This document shows positions 15,103 to 22,873 of a stretch of DNA of 31,278 nucleotides, piece by piece. The translations under genes and the position numbers were made by a program. The stretch comes from a methanogenic archaeon (GTDB lineage: Archaea; Thermoplasmatota; Thermoplasmata; Methanomassiliicoccales; Methanomethylophilaceae). Within the stretch, counting starts at the first letter, position 1, and every line of letters starts with the position of its first letter. The notes below the pieces were generated by a model that worked only from the letters and a program-made list of their open reading frames with translations, was not told the DNA's origin and searched no databases. The DNA lies in assembly GCA_902787415.1 (NCBI GenBank), contig CADAGG010000001.1, positions 1-31,278 of the forward strand. The letters run 5' to 3'.

Positions 15103-15746
15103 TCAACGAGTGTGAGGAACACGGATACTTCCGCAGGGACAAATGTCCTGTCTGCGGGCGCAACGGAAAGTTTGTGATGAGCGATTTCGAGGTGGAGAAG
15201 CTGGGGCGCATGATGGCCGCCATCCTCCGCCACGGGAAGTTCTCTCCCGAGATGAACGAGCAGGGATTCGTCAGCATCCCGGAGATCGTCGGGCTCATCA
15301 AGGAGCACAACTCCCGCGTGAAGTGGCTCAGGCCCTTCCACATCGATGCGCTGGCACTTACCGACCCCAAGGGAAGGTACCAGATCCGCGGCAACACCGT
15401 GCGTGCCACCTACGGCCACACCATCAAGCTCAACCTGGACCTGCCCACCGACAAGAACCCCGCATACCTGTACTACCCCGCGTCCGAGGAGGACGTGGAC
15501 ACCATCCTCGAGGAGGGACTCGTCCCCACCGACCGCACCATGGTCCACCTGTCCGCCACCTTCGAGGACGCACTCCACGCCGGAGAGGTCAGGATCGACG
15601 ACCCCGTCATCCTCGCCGTCGACAGCAGGAAGTGCGCCGAAGCCGGATACCCCATCGGCAAGGCGGCCAAGACCGTCTATCTCTGCGACATGGTCCCCGC
15701 CGACTGCATCACAGTCTCCGAGGGGGACGAGGAGAGCGAGGAGTGA
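15099..15746 (+). CDS. kptA: RNA 2'-phosphotransferase (Tpt1/KptA)
   Basis: The 215-residue product starts with a small zinc-binding module (Cys5, His8, Cys16, Cys19 in CEEHGYF and CPVCG) that is common in archaeal KptA. The transferase follows: ILRHGKFSP with Arg44-His45, IRGNTVRATYGHT (Arg97, Arg102, Gly106-His107) and TMVHLSAT with Arg146 and His150. These are the family's RNA- and NAD+-contacting positions. KptA uses NAD+ to remove a 2'-phosphate left on RNA after splicing or repair. The usual HGT at the start of the NAD-binding half reads YYPAS here, a visible deviation, but the other key residues remain. The start is GTG, overlapping the folD stop, so translation is probably coupled. 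Confidence 0.88.
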   Translation: MINECEEHGYFRRDKCPVCGRNGKFVMSDFEVEKLGRMMAAILRHGKFSPEMNEQGFVSIPEIVGLIKEHNSRVKWLRPFHIDALALTDPKGRYQIRGNTVRATYGHTIKLNLDLPTDKNPAYLYYPASEEDVDTILEEGLVPTDRTMVHLSATFEDALHAGEVRIDDPVILAVDSRKCAEAGYPIGKAAKTVYLCDMVPADCITVSEGDEESEE

Positions 15747-15751
15747 GAGCA

Positions 15752-16702
15752 ATGGTCACCACATTAACCCCCGAAGAGGTCAGGGCCAAATACGGCAAGA
15801 TGTTCTGCAAGGCCCTCTACACCCTGGTCGACGAGAAGCACGGGAAGGCACGCGTCATCGAGACCTGCAGCGCCCGCGGACCCGCCGAGTGGGACGTCGT
15901 CAACCGCAGGAGGAGCGGAGGCGTCATCAACGTCATCAACATCGAGGGCACCACCATCATCATGGACGTGACCCTCGGAGAGAAGGAGATCAAATTCGGG
16001 GCCGCCTCCGCCGAGATGGGCGGACAGGGCCTCAAGGCATGCCGCGTCGAGGGCGACGAGGTCCGCACCACCTGGTACGGCATCGCCGGCGCCTCCGTGG
16101 GTATCGGAGCTTGTCTTCCCGGATGCGACACCGTCCTGCGCACCGAGTTCCCCGACGAGTTCAAGATCGGGGGAGGCCACACCGCGCACGTGGATATCTT
16201 CACCCCCAAGCTCGTCCGCGTGATCATCGGCGTGGACGACACCGACACCAAGGAGAAGGGCGCCACCTGGGCCACCTCCCTCGCCATGGCCAGGGAATGC
16301 CCCTACGGACACTTCATGGAGCACAAGATCATCCAGCTGAACCCCAGGTGTCCCACCAAGACCACCAACTGCGTCGCCACCGCCGTCAGCTTCGCCATCC
16401 GCGAGGACGAGGTGCCCAAGCTCATCGAGTTCTGCTACGACTACATCAAGAGCCACTCCTATTCCGAGGATGCGGTCATGACCGTCTTCAAGGGCCTGGA
16501 GATCCCCTCCGCGCTCAGGAAGTTCGGATGGGACGCCAAGAGCATCATGTACAAGGTCGAGGACGCGGAGAAGATCGCCGCCGAGAGCGGTGTGGAGATC
16601 ATCAGCGTCACCGGCACCGGCGGCATCATCGGAGCCGTCGCCGCCATCGGCTGCGCCGACCTCGGTACCGAGGCAGCAGGCGTCGCCGAAGACTTCCAGT
16701 GA
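15752..16702 (+). CDS. methanogenesis marker protein 11
   Basis: The 316-residue protein matches methanogenesis marker protein 11, a family found almost only in methanogens and of unknown function. Recognisable parts are the IIGVDDTDTKEKGAT block (Asp162-Asp163 within VDDTD), shared with TiaS-like tRNA(Ile2) agmatidine synthases and related DUF1743 proteins, and the conserved LNPRCPTKTTNC segment. A nucleotide-binding or RNA-modifying role is inferred from that similarity only. It starts at the ATG at 15752 with a GGAG-like site about 8 nt upstream, 5 bp after the kptA stop. Its presence is one of the best single signs that this genome belongs to a methanogen. Confidence 0.88.
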   Translation: MVTTLTPEEVRAKYGKMFCKALYTLVDEKHGKARVIETCSARGPAEWDVVNRRRSGGVINVINIEGTTIIMDVTLGEKEIKFGAASAEMGGQGLKACRVEGDEVRTTWYGIAGASVGIGACLPGCDTVLRTEFPDEFKIGGGHTAHVDIFTPKLVRVIIGVDDTDTKEKGATWATSLAMARECPYGHFMEHKIIQLNPRCPTKTTNCVATAVSFAIREDEVPKLIEFCYDYIKSHSYSEDAVMTVFKGLEIPSALRKFGWDAKSIMYKVEDAEKIAAESGVEIISVTGTGGIIGAVAAIGCADLGTEAAGVAEDFQ

Positions 16703-16710
16703 GGGCTCGG

Positions 16711-17490
16711 ATGACAGTCCCAGACATCGTCTCCAAACAGGTATATTCCACCTACGAGCACAAGCTCGACAAGGCCGTCCGCGCGGGTCACATCCCGCAG
16801 CACATAGGCATCATCATGGACGGCAACAGGCGCTACGCCAAGGAGTTCCTGGACTCGGACATCGACGAGGGCCACAGGCTCGGGGAGAAGAAGATCGAGA
16901 GCGTAATGGACTGGTGCCTCGACCTCGGCGTCAAGTACGTGACCCTTTACGCCTTCTCGTCCGAGAACTTCAAGAGGGACCGCGAGGAGGTCGATTTCCT
17001 CATGGACCTCGCCGAATCCTCCTTCCTGGAGATGGCGGACAACCCCAAGATCCACAAGCACCGCGTGGCCATCCGCGCCATCGGTAAGATCGAGGCCCTG
17101 CCGGAGAACGTCCGCAAGGCCATCGACTACGCCTACGAGAAGACCAAGGACTACGACCAGTTCACGATCAGCATCTGCCTCGCCTACGGCGGCCGCCAGG
17201 AGATCGTGGAGGCCGTCAAGGAGATCGCCGCCAAGATCGAGGCGGGGGACATGGCCGTGGAAGAAATCACCGAGAAGGTGATCTCCTCGCACCTCTACAC
17301 CGGCGACATGCCCGATCCCGACCTCATCCTGCGTACCTCCGGGGAGATAAGGGTGTCCAACTTCCTGCTCTGGCAGCTCGCTTATTCCGAGCTCTATTTC
17401 ACCGACATCTACTGGCCGGGATTCAGGCGCATCGACTTGCTCCGTGCCATCCGTTCGTACCAGCAGCGCAAGAGGCGCTACGGGGAGTGA
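16711..17490 (+). CDS. uppS: polyprenyl diphosphate synthase, cis-prenyltransferase (UppS family)
   Basis: The 259-residue protein is a clear cis-prenyltransferase: HIGIIMDGNRRYA with catalytic Asp37, LYAFSSENFKR (79-89), ISICLAYGGRQEIV, and the C-terminal DPDLILRTSGE..SNFLLWQ..YSE that binds the pyrophosphate of isopentenyl diphosphate. It builds long-chain cis-polyprenyl diphosphate, in archaea usually starting from geranylgeranyl diphosphate, for the lipid carrier (dolichol-type) of glycosylation. The ATG at 16711 follows a GAGG by 6 nt and lies 8 bp after the previous stop. The chain length of the product cannot be read from the sequence. The enzyme sits at the membrane surface in known cases. 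Confidence 0.94.
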   Translation: MTVPDIVSKQVYSTYEHKLDKAVRAGHIPQHIGIIMDGNRRYAKEFLDSDIDEGHRLGEKKIESVMDWCLDLGVKYVTLYAFSSENFKRDREEVDFLMDLAESSFLEMADNPKIHKHRVAIRAIGKIEALPENVRKAIDYAYEKTKDYDQFTISICLAYGGRQEIVEAVKEIAAKIEAGDMAVEEITEKVISSHLYTGDMPDPDLILRTSGEIRVSNFLLWQLAYSELYFTDIYWPGFRRIDLLRAIRSYQQRKRRYGE

Positions 17491-17509
17491 GACCGCGGCC
17501 CGCTACGAT

Positions 17510-19225
17510 ATGGTCTTCCTCCACGCCCCCAGCGTGTATGACTTCCGCAAGAAGCCCATATTCTACGGTCCCGTGAGCGACGTCATCCCGTCGTCCCCCG
17601 TTTTCGAGATGTACCCCATCGGGTTCATGACGATCTCGGCACAGCTCATAGCGGCCGGTTACAGGACCCGTATCGTCAACATCGCGGGCCAGATGCTGGC
17701 CGACCAGAAGTTCGACGCCGAGAAGAAGATCAAGGGCATCGACGCCGACGTGTACGGCATCGACCTCCATTGGATGCCCCACGCCCACGGCGCCATCGAA
17801 CTGGCGAAGATCGTCAAGAAGTACCATCCGGACGCCAAGGTGGAGTTCGGAGGACTCACCTCCTCGTATTTCTACGACGAGCTCATCCGCAGGCCGGAGA
17901 TCGATCTCGTCATGCGCGGGGACACCACCGAGGTGCCCACCGTGAAGCTCCTCGACGCGCTCTCCAAGGGCGGAGACCTGTCGGAGGTCCCCAACCTCGT
18001 CTGGAAGGACGCCGAAGGCAGGATACACGAGAACGGGGTCACCCATGTCCTGGAGGACCTCGACAGCGTCATCTTCGACTACGGCGTCATGATCAAGAAC
18101 GTCATCAGGACCATGGACGTCAAAGGGTCCCTCCCCTGGAAGAGCTGGGCCGAGACCCCGCTCACCTCGGTCTTCACCGTCCGCGGATGCTCCGTCAACT
18201 GCGCCGAGTGCGGAGGCTCCCGCGATGCCAACGGCAGGGTCGTCTGCAGGCACAAACCGGCCTTCAGGAGCCCCGCCAAACTGGCCGAGGACGTGGCCAA
18301 CATCAACAGCTACATGAAGGCCCCCATCTTCATCGTGGGCGACCTCAGACAGGCCGGGATGAAGTACGCGGACGAGTTCCTCAATGCCGTGAAAGAGCTA
18401 GACCCAGACAATCATTTCGTCATCGAACTGTTCAACGGCGCCAACGCCGAGTACTTCAAGAAATGCGACCGCGCTTTCGGAGGCGGATGGAGCATCGAGT
18501 TCTCCCCCGACTCCTATGACGAGGCCGTGCGCATGGCCCTCGGCAAGGGTTACACCAACGAGGCCATCGAGCGCACCCTCCCCGCAGCCTTCGAGAACGG
18601 CTGCAGCAGGTTCGACCTGTTCTTCATGACCGGTCTCCCCCAGCAGACCCGCGAGTCCGCCATGGAGACCGCCCGGGGCGCCAAGAGGCTGTGGGACTGC
18701 GTCAGGAAGGACGACGACCTGTTCATCTACGACTCGCCCTTCGCGCCCTTCGTCGATCCCGGCAGCCGCGCCTTCGAGGACCCCGAGAAATGGGGATACA
18801 AGCTCCGCGCGCGCACTCTGGAGGACCACAGGAAACTGCTCGACAGCCCTTCGTGGAAGCACGTCCTCTCCTACGAGACCGTGTGGATGAACAGGGACGA
18901 GATCGCCGAGACCTCGTACGATGCCGCCATCGCCCTGACCGATGCCCAGCTCGAGAGCGGACGCTTGACCGAGGAAGGGGCGAGAATCAGGAACGAGCGT
19001 ACCGAGACCGCCCGCAGGATCATGCATACCATCGACGAGGCGCTGACCCTCGACAAGGAGGAGTGCGACAGGCGCCTGTGGGCGATAAAGGAGGAGGGCG
19101 TCAGGATGATGGATTCCACCATCACCGACAAGAACGACCTCGACTGGAAGACCGGATCCATCTGGGCCAATGCCCCCAGGGTTGCGGTCGGACTGCTCAA
19201 GAGCTTCGGCCGCCGCAGTCGCTGA
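17510..19225 (+). CDS. B12-binding-domain radical SAM protein (Ta0216-like family)
   Basis: The 571-residue protein has an N-terminal ~200-residue cobalamin-binding-like domain (LHAPSVYDFRKKP at the start, GIDLHWMPHAHG near 83-94, VEFGGLTSSYF near 111-121). The radical SAM site is VRGCSVNCAEC, with Cys227, Cys231 and Cys234 binding a [4Fe-4S] cluster. The layout fits the B12/radical SAM family named after Thermoplasma Ta0216. Its reaction is unknown; relatives of this architecture often methylate or rearrange unactivated carbons. The start at 17510 has no good ribosome site, but the family N-terminus begins here and the upstream in-frame ATG at 17444 lies inside uppS. It is the last gene of the folD operon, 19 bp after uppS. 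Confidence 0.85.
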   Translation: MVFLHAPSVYDFRKKPIFYGPVSDVIPSSPVFEMYPIGFMTISAQLIAAGYRTRIVNIAGQMLADQKFDAEKKIKGIDADVYGIDLHWMPHAHGAIELAKIVKKYHPDAKVEFGGLTSSYFYDELIRRPEIDLVMRGDTTEVPTVKLLDALSKGGDLSEVPNLVWKDAEGRIHENGVTHVLEDLDSVIFDYGVMIKNVIRTMDVKGSLPWKSWAETPLTSVFTVRGCSVNCAECGGSRDANGRVVCRHKPAFRSPAKLAEDVANINSYMKAPIFIVGDLRQAGMKYADEFLNAVKELDPDNHFVIELFNGANAEYFKKCDRAFGGGWSIEFSPDSYDEAVRMALGKGYTNEAIERTLPAAFENGCSRFDLFFMTGLPQQTRESAMETARGAKRLWDCVRKDDDLFIYDSPFAPFVDPGSRAFEDPEKWGYKLRARTLEDHRKLLDSPSWKHVLSYETVWMNRDEIAETSYDAAIALTDAQLESGRLTEEGARIRNERTETARRIMHTIDEALTLDKEECDRRLWAIKEEGVRMMDSTITDKNDLDWKTGSIWANAPRVAVGLLKSFGRRSR

Positions 19226-19226
19226 G

Positions 19227-19246
19227 GACATCGAAAATCAGATGTC
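19227..19246 (+). terminator. hairpin between convergent genes
   Basis: GACATC (19227-19232) and GATGTC (19241-19246) form a 6-bp stem with an eight-base A-rich loop right after the radical SAM stop codon. It overlaps the GTGCCAGACA element at 19243-19252 and could serve both convergent transcripts. No clean T-run follows on the plus strand. Confidence 0.4.
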
Positions 19247-19252
19247 TGGCAC
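19243..19252 (-). repeat. GTGCCAGACA intergenic element, copy 4
   Basis: The minus strand reads GTGCCAGACA, ten of the eleven bases shared by the copies at 909 and 2876. It fills most of the short gap between the convergent radical SAM and proC genes. Confidence 0.45.
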
Positions 19253-19254
19253 AA

Positions 19255-20061
19255 TCATTCTTTACCCATTTCTACGGACCTCTTCACGCATGCGTCGACG
19301 CATCTCATGAAGATGTCCTCCATGTGCTCGTCGCGGAGCACCTTAACGCCTTCGATAGTCGTTCCCCCGGGGGAGCATACCCCGTCGACCAGCGCGTCGG
19401 TGCCCATTCCGGACTCCAGCACCATCTTTCCCGCCCCGACCAGGGACTGGCCGGCCAGCAGGGTGGCCTGCTCCTCGGTGAGCCCGTACTTCATGCCGGC
19501 CTCGATGAGGGCGTGGGCGACCATGTAGAGGTAGGCGGGAGAGCTCCCGCAGATGCCGGTGACAGCGTCCAGGTCGGATTCGCGGACCTCGGTGGCCAGA
19601 CCGAAGGAGGAGAGGATGGTGTCCACGGTGGTCTTGTCCTCAGGAGTGCACTTCTCCCCCATGACGTAACCGGAACCGCCCTCCAGGACCATGCAGCAGT
19701 GGTTGGGCATGACCCTGACGATCCTTGCCTTGGGAGCGTAGCTCTGGAGGGTCTTCAGCTTGACGCCTGCGGCGATGCTGATGAGGAGACGCCTCCCTTC
19801 GAGCCTCAGGCCCTCGTCCTTGAACAGGGAGGCGATGAGCTTGGGTTTGATCGCAAGTACCAGGACGTCGGTCAGGTCCACCAGGTCGGTGGCCCTCTCG
19901 TACATCTTGATTTTGCATGTCTGGGTCATCCTGTCGCGGGTCTCTTTCGAAGGGGCGCAGGCCACGATCTCGTCGGGCGTGTAGACGTTCCTGGCTATGA
20001 GGCCCTTGATCATCGCTCCGGCCATCCTGCCGGCACCGATGAATCCGATTTTCGCTTTCAT
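19255..20061 (-). CDS. proC: pyrroline-5-carboxylate reductase
   Basis: The 268-residue product has the NAD(P)-binding start IGFIGAGRMAGAM (5-17), the LAIKP segment after the fourth strand, and the C-terminal ProC signature: TGICGSSPAYLY, the long helix with LVGAGKMV, and VCSPGGTTIEG, which binds the substrate. It reduces 1-pyrroline-5-carboxylate to proline, the last step of proline synthesis. The ATG at 20061 is chosen because a TATA box lies 27 bp upstream (leaderless); a GTG three codons earlier is also in frame. The gene stands alone on the minus strand, divergent from the fpo operon across about 150 bp of AT-rich promoter DNA. Confidence 0.93.
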   Translation of the reverse strand: MKAKIGFIGAGRMAGAMIKGLIARNVYTPDEIVACAPSKETRDRMTQTCKIKMYERATDLVDLTDVLVLAIKPKLIASLFKDEGLRLEGRRLLISIAAGVKLKTLQSYAPKARIVRVMPNHCCMVLEGGSGYVMGEKCTPEDKTTVDTILSSFGLATEVRESDLDAVTGICGSSPAYLYMVAHALIEAGMKYGLTEEQATLLAGQSLVGAGKMVLESGMGTDALVDGVCSPGGTTIEGVKVLRDEHMEDIFMRCVDACVKRSVEMGKE

Positions 20062-20084
20062 GACGGACACAACCCAGTAGTACG

Positions 20085-20091
20085 ATAAAAA
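20085..20091 (-). promoter_or_regulatory. TATA box of proC
   Basis: The minus strand reads TTTTTAT, centred 27 bp before the ATG at 20061, which predicts a leaderless proC mRNA. Confidence 0.55.
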
Positions 20092-20109
20092 GCTGTCAGT
20101 ATTCTGTTA

Positions 20110-20135
20110 GGAATAATTTTTAGAAATAATATTCC
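20110..20135. promoter_or_regulatory. AT-rich inverted repeat between proC and fpoA
   Basis: GGAATA (20110-20115) and TATTCC (20130-20135) face each other across 14 AT-rich bases. The site lies between the proC promoter and the first fpo TATA box, where a regulator could act on either gene. Confidence 0.35.
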
Positions 20136-20149
20136 TTCCTCTGAGGGGG

Positions 20150-20157
20150 TTTATATA
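20150..20157 (+). promoter_or_regulatory. distal TATA box of the fpo operon
   Basis: TTTATATA would start transcription near 20180 and give a leader of about 34 nt. No Shine-Dalgarno is obvious before fpoA in that leader. Confidence 0.5.
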
Positions 20158-20181
20158 CTGACCCACCTTTTCTGACGTCTC

Positions 20182-20197
20182 TTATTATATATAATAA
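20182..20197 (+). promoter_or_regulatory. proximal palindromic TATA box of the fpo operon
   Basis: TTATTATATATAATAA is a perfect 16-bp palindrome. Its centre is 24-25 bp before the fpoA ATG at 20214, so it can direct a leaderless transcript and may also act as a symmetric protein-binding site. A very similar element lies after the operon at 31041-31054. Confidence 0.6.
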
Positions 20198-20213
20198 AAT
20201 CATCGAGCGACTA

Positions 20214-20576
20214 ATGTCACTAATCGCAAGCTATGTGCCCTTCTTATTCGTGGGTATCTTATCGATGAGCTTTGCGCCTTTGGCATGGTTTGTTTCCAGG
20301 TTCCTCAGACCTGAGCAATCATCAAAGTGGACAGAGGAGACATACGAGTGTGGTTCGGTTCCTATCGGCGATGCTCGTGTCCAGTTCAGGTTCCAATACT
20401 ACGCATTCGCACTGATTTTCGTGGTATTCGATTTGGTCGTGACATTCCTTATGATCTGGGCTGTTGCTTTCTCCGGACTTTCCGACGCTGCAACCGTATG
20501 GATGCTTCTGTTCCTTGCCATCATGCTTCTGGGCGTAACGTACGCACTGAAAAAGGAGGAAGAAATATGGATATGA
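20214..20576 (+). CDS. fpoA: F420H2 dehydrogenase-like complex subunit FpoA (NuoA homologue)
   Basis: The 120-residue protein has three hydrophobic helices (about 4-26, 60-85 and 92-110) and the loop EETYECGSVPIGDARVQFRFQYY, whose conserved Cys-Gly lies near the quinone/methanophenazine channel in complex I relatives. NuoA-type subunits link the membrane arm to the peripheral arm. It is the first gene of the operon, starting at an ATG with two candidate TATA boxes upstream. Its stop overlaps the fpoB start region by a few bases. Confidence 0.94.
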   Translation: MSLIASYVPFLFVGILSMSFAPLAWFVSRFLRPEQSSKWTEETYECGSVPIGDARVQFRFQYYAFALIFVVFDLVVTFLMIWAVAFSGLSDAATVWMLLFLAIMLLGVTYALKKEEEIWI

Positions 20577-21142
20577 GCCTCTACCCTCATGCTGTTGCCA
20601 TGAGCGCTGACGAGTTTATGTCGTGGTCCACCGCGATCATAAACGACCTCATCAGCTCCGGTACCAGGAGGACGATAGACAAGCTCACGGGACCTATCTG
20701 GTCCTGGGCAATGAAGAACTCCATGCACCCCCTTCACTGGGGTCTGGCATGTTGTGCCCTGGAGATGGCACAGGCATCCGCGCCTCGTTTCGACGCAGAG
20801 CGTTACGGAATGATCTACAGGTCCTCTCCCAGGCAGACCGATATCCTTCTGGTCAACGGATGGATCTCCAAGAAGATCCGTAACGACATCAGGAGGCTTT
20901 GGGAGGAGATGCCCGCTCCTAAGTGGGCCGTTGCCATGGGCGAGTGCGCCATCTCCGGCGGACCCTGGTACGATGCATACAACTGTATCCAGGGACTCGA
21001 CCAGATTCTTCCTGTCGACCTCTACATTCCCGGCTGCCCTGCAAGGCCTGACGCCATGATCGATGGTTTCATGCTCCTGCAGAAGAAGATTGACGAGTAC
21101 TTCAGAAGAGGAGTCATCCTCAAGGACAAACAGGGGCTTTGA
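20567..21142 (+). CDS. fpoB: Fpo-like complex subunit FpoB (NuoB homologue, N2 cluster)
   Basis: The 191-residue subunit carries the four ligands of the terminal [4Fe-4S] cluster N2: the Cys62-Cys63 pair in GLACCALEM, Cys127 in MGECAISGG and Cys157 in YIPGCPARP. N2 passes electrons to the membrane carrier, methanophenazine or a quinone-like substitute, at the junction with the membrane arm. The start at 20567 is favoured because GGAGG lies 7 nt upstream; the ATG at 20573 overlaps the fpoA stop and is a possible alternative. The order fpoA-B-C-D is that of Methanosarcina fpo and bacterial nuo. Confidence 0.95.
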   Translation: MDMSLYPHAVAMSADEFMSWSTAIINDLISSGTRRTIDKLTGPIWSWAMKNSMHPLHWGLACCALEMAQASAPRFDAERYGMIYRSSPRQTDILLVNGWISKKIRNDIRRLWEEMPAPKWAVAMGECAISGGPWYDAYNCIQGLDQILPVDLYIPGCPARPDAMIDGFMLLQKKIDEYFRRGVILKDKQGL

Positions 21143-21143
21143 T

Positions 21144-21638
21144 ATGGACACCACTATCCGTGAATATCAGGACTCCTGGGAGGCCGAGATCAAATCCAAG
21201 CTGGAGGACAAGTTCTCCGGCAAGATCGAGGTCACCAAGACCGAGACCCGCAGGGTCTACGCCAAAGTGCTCGACAAGGCAGACATCAAAGACATCTGCA
21301 AGTTCGTGCAGGACGATCTCAGCTTTGAGCACATCAACTGTCTCTGCGGTGTGGACTACCCCGCCGAGAACAAGATGCAGGTCATCTACGAGATCGACAA
21401 CTACACCTTCTACAGAGGAGTCATCCTCGAGCTCGAAGTGGACGTCCCCTACGACGATCTCCACATCGAGACCGTCTCCGACATCTGGGGCGGCGCCAAC
21501 TGGCACGAGAGGGAGACCTGGGAGCTTTTCGGAATCGTTTTCGATCACCACCCCAGGCTCGAGAGGCTTCTCACTCCTGACACCTACGAGTTCTTCCCCA
21601 TGAGGAAGTCCTACAAACTCAGGGAGGACAAGAGATGA
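21144..21638 (+). CDS. fpoC: Fpo-like complex subunit FpoC (NuoC homologue, 30-kDa type)
   Basis: This 164-residue soluble subunit has the family core HINCLCGVDYP, the mid-domain LELEVDVPYDD, and the signature WGGANWHERETWELFGIVFDH (roughly residues 114-134), which packs against FpoD. It belongs to the peripheral arm and binds no cofactor itself. The ATG at 21144 comes one base after the fpoB stop, with AGGGG about 8 nt upstream; an in-frame ATG at 21063 inside fpoB is rejected. Its stop overlaps the fpoD ATG (ATGA at 21635-21638), so the two are translationally coupled. Confidence 0.93.
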   Translation: MDTTIREYQDSWEAEIKSKLEDKFSGKIEVTKTETRRVYAKVLDKADIKDICKFVQDDLSFEHINCLCGVDYPAENKMQVIYEIDNYTFYRGVILELEVDVPYDDLHIETVSDIWGGANWHERETWELFGIVFDHHPRLERLLTPDTYEFFPMRKSYKLREDKR

Positions 21639-22867
21639 CAGACGAGAAAAAGACTCAGATTCCCGACGCACAGGCCATCGCTGAAGGAGCAGAGGTCACC
21701 AAGGAAATGGTCCAGGAGTACACCTCCCAGAACATGGACATGGACAAGATGTGGATCACCATGGGTCCGCAGCACCCCTTCTCCCACGGTCTCTGGACCC
21801 TTAAGATCCAGGCGGACGGAGAAATCGTGACCGATGCCGACCCCATCGTTGGATACCTCCACAGGGGTTGGGAGAAGGAGGCCGAGAACAGGACGTATCC
21901 CAAGATCATCCCCATGGCCGACCGTCTCTGCTACGCATCTTCCATGATGTACACCCACCTTTACTGCATGACCTGTGAGAAGGCCCTCGGAATCGAGATT
22001 CCCGAGAAGACCAAGTACATCAGGGTCATGGCCGACGAGATCAACCGTCTCCAGTCCCACCTCATGTGGCTCGCAGCGGTAGGTACCGACCTCGGTAACT
22101 TCACCGCCTTCCTCTGGGCCTCCAGGGAGAGGGAGTTCTGGATGGATATGAACGTCAGGCTCTGCGGTGCCAGGATGACCACCAACTACCCCCGTATCGG
22201 AGGAGTAAGGAACGATGTCTTCGACATCGACCTCGACATGAACGACGAGGAGAAATCCAGGTTCATGAGGGACATCGTCAGGTGCTGCGATCACTTCGAC
22301 AAAGCCCTCTGGGATATCATCGCACTTATCGACAACAACTCCACCTTCATCTCCAGGATGGTCGGAACCGGAATCATCACCAGGGAGCAGTGCGCCAACC
22401 TGGGTATCACCGGACCCGCCATGAGGGGAACCGGCGTCGACTTCGATGTCCGCCGCGACGACCCCTACGACGGTTACGACCTGGTGGACTTCGACGTCCC
22501 CGTACTCTCCGCAGGAGACTCCTACGCAAGGTACATGATCAGGGTCGAAGAGATGTTCCAGGCGACCAGGATCATCAGGCAGTGCGTCGACAAGATCAGG
22601 TCCCTCGGAAGGAGCGCCCCCTACAGGCTCAAGGTCCCCAGCAGGATCCCTGCCGGAAAGACCTACTGCCGTATCGAGGACTGCCGCGGAGAGGCCGCCA
22701 TGTACCTCGTATCCGATGGTACCGACCGCCCCTACAGGCTCAAGGTCCGCAGTGCCATCTTTGTGAACGTATCGTCCTCCAGGGACTTGCTCATGGGATG
22801 CAGGATCGCAGATGTTCCTGTCATCATGGCAATGATCGACATGTGTCTCGGAGAGACCGACAGGTGA
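21635..22867 (+). CDS. fpoD: Fpo-like complex subunit FpoD (NuoD homologue, 49-kDa type)
   Basis: The 410-residue subunit has MGPQHPFSHG (43-52) and IVGYLHRGWEK, typical of the 49-kDa subunit, which descends from [NiFe] hydrogenase large subunits and forms the quinone-site wall with FpoB. The middle holds the long helical bundle with RVMADEINRLQSHLMWLA, and the C-terminus the VPVIMAMIDMCLGETDR ending. The hydrogenase metal-binding Cys pairs are absent, as in all complex I relatives. About 38 charged residues precede the core, a slightly long N-terminus. fpoH begins 6 bp downstream. Confidence 0.95.
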   Translation: MTDEKKTQIPDAQAIAEGAEVTKEMVQEYTSQNMDMDKMWITMGPQHPFSHGLWTLKIQADGEIVTDADPIVGYLHRGWEKEAENRTYPKIIPMADRLCYASSMMYTHLYCMTCEKALGIEIPEKTKYIRVMADEINRLQSHLMWLAAVGTDLGNFTAFLWASREREFWMDMNVRLCGARMTTNYPRIGGVRNDVFDIDLDMNDEEKSRFMRDIVRCCDHFDKALWDIIALIDNNSTFISRMVGTGIITREQCANLGITGPAMRGTGVDFDVRRDDPYDGYDLVDFDVPVLSAGDSYARYMIRVEEMFQATRIIRQCVDKIRSLGRSAPYRLKVPSRIPAGKTYCRIEDCRGEAAMYLVSDGTDRPYRLKVRSAIFVNVSSSRDLLMGCRIADVPVIMAMIDMCLGETDR

Positions 22868-22873
22868 TTTGAC

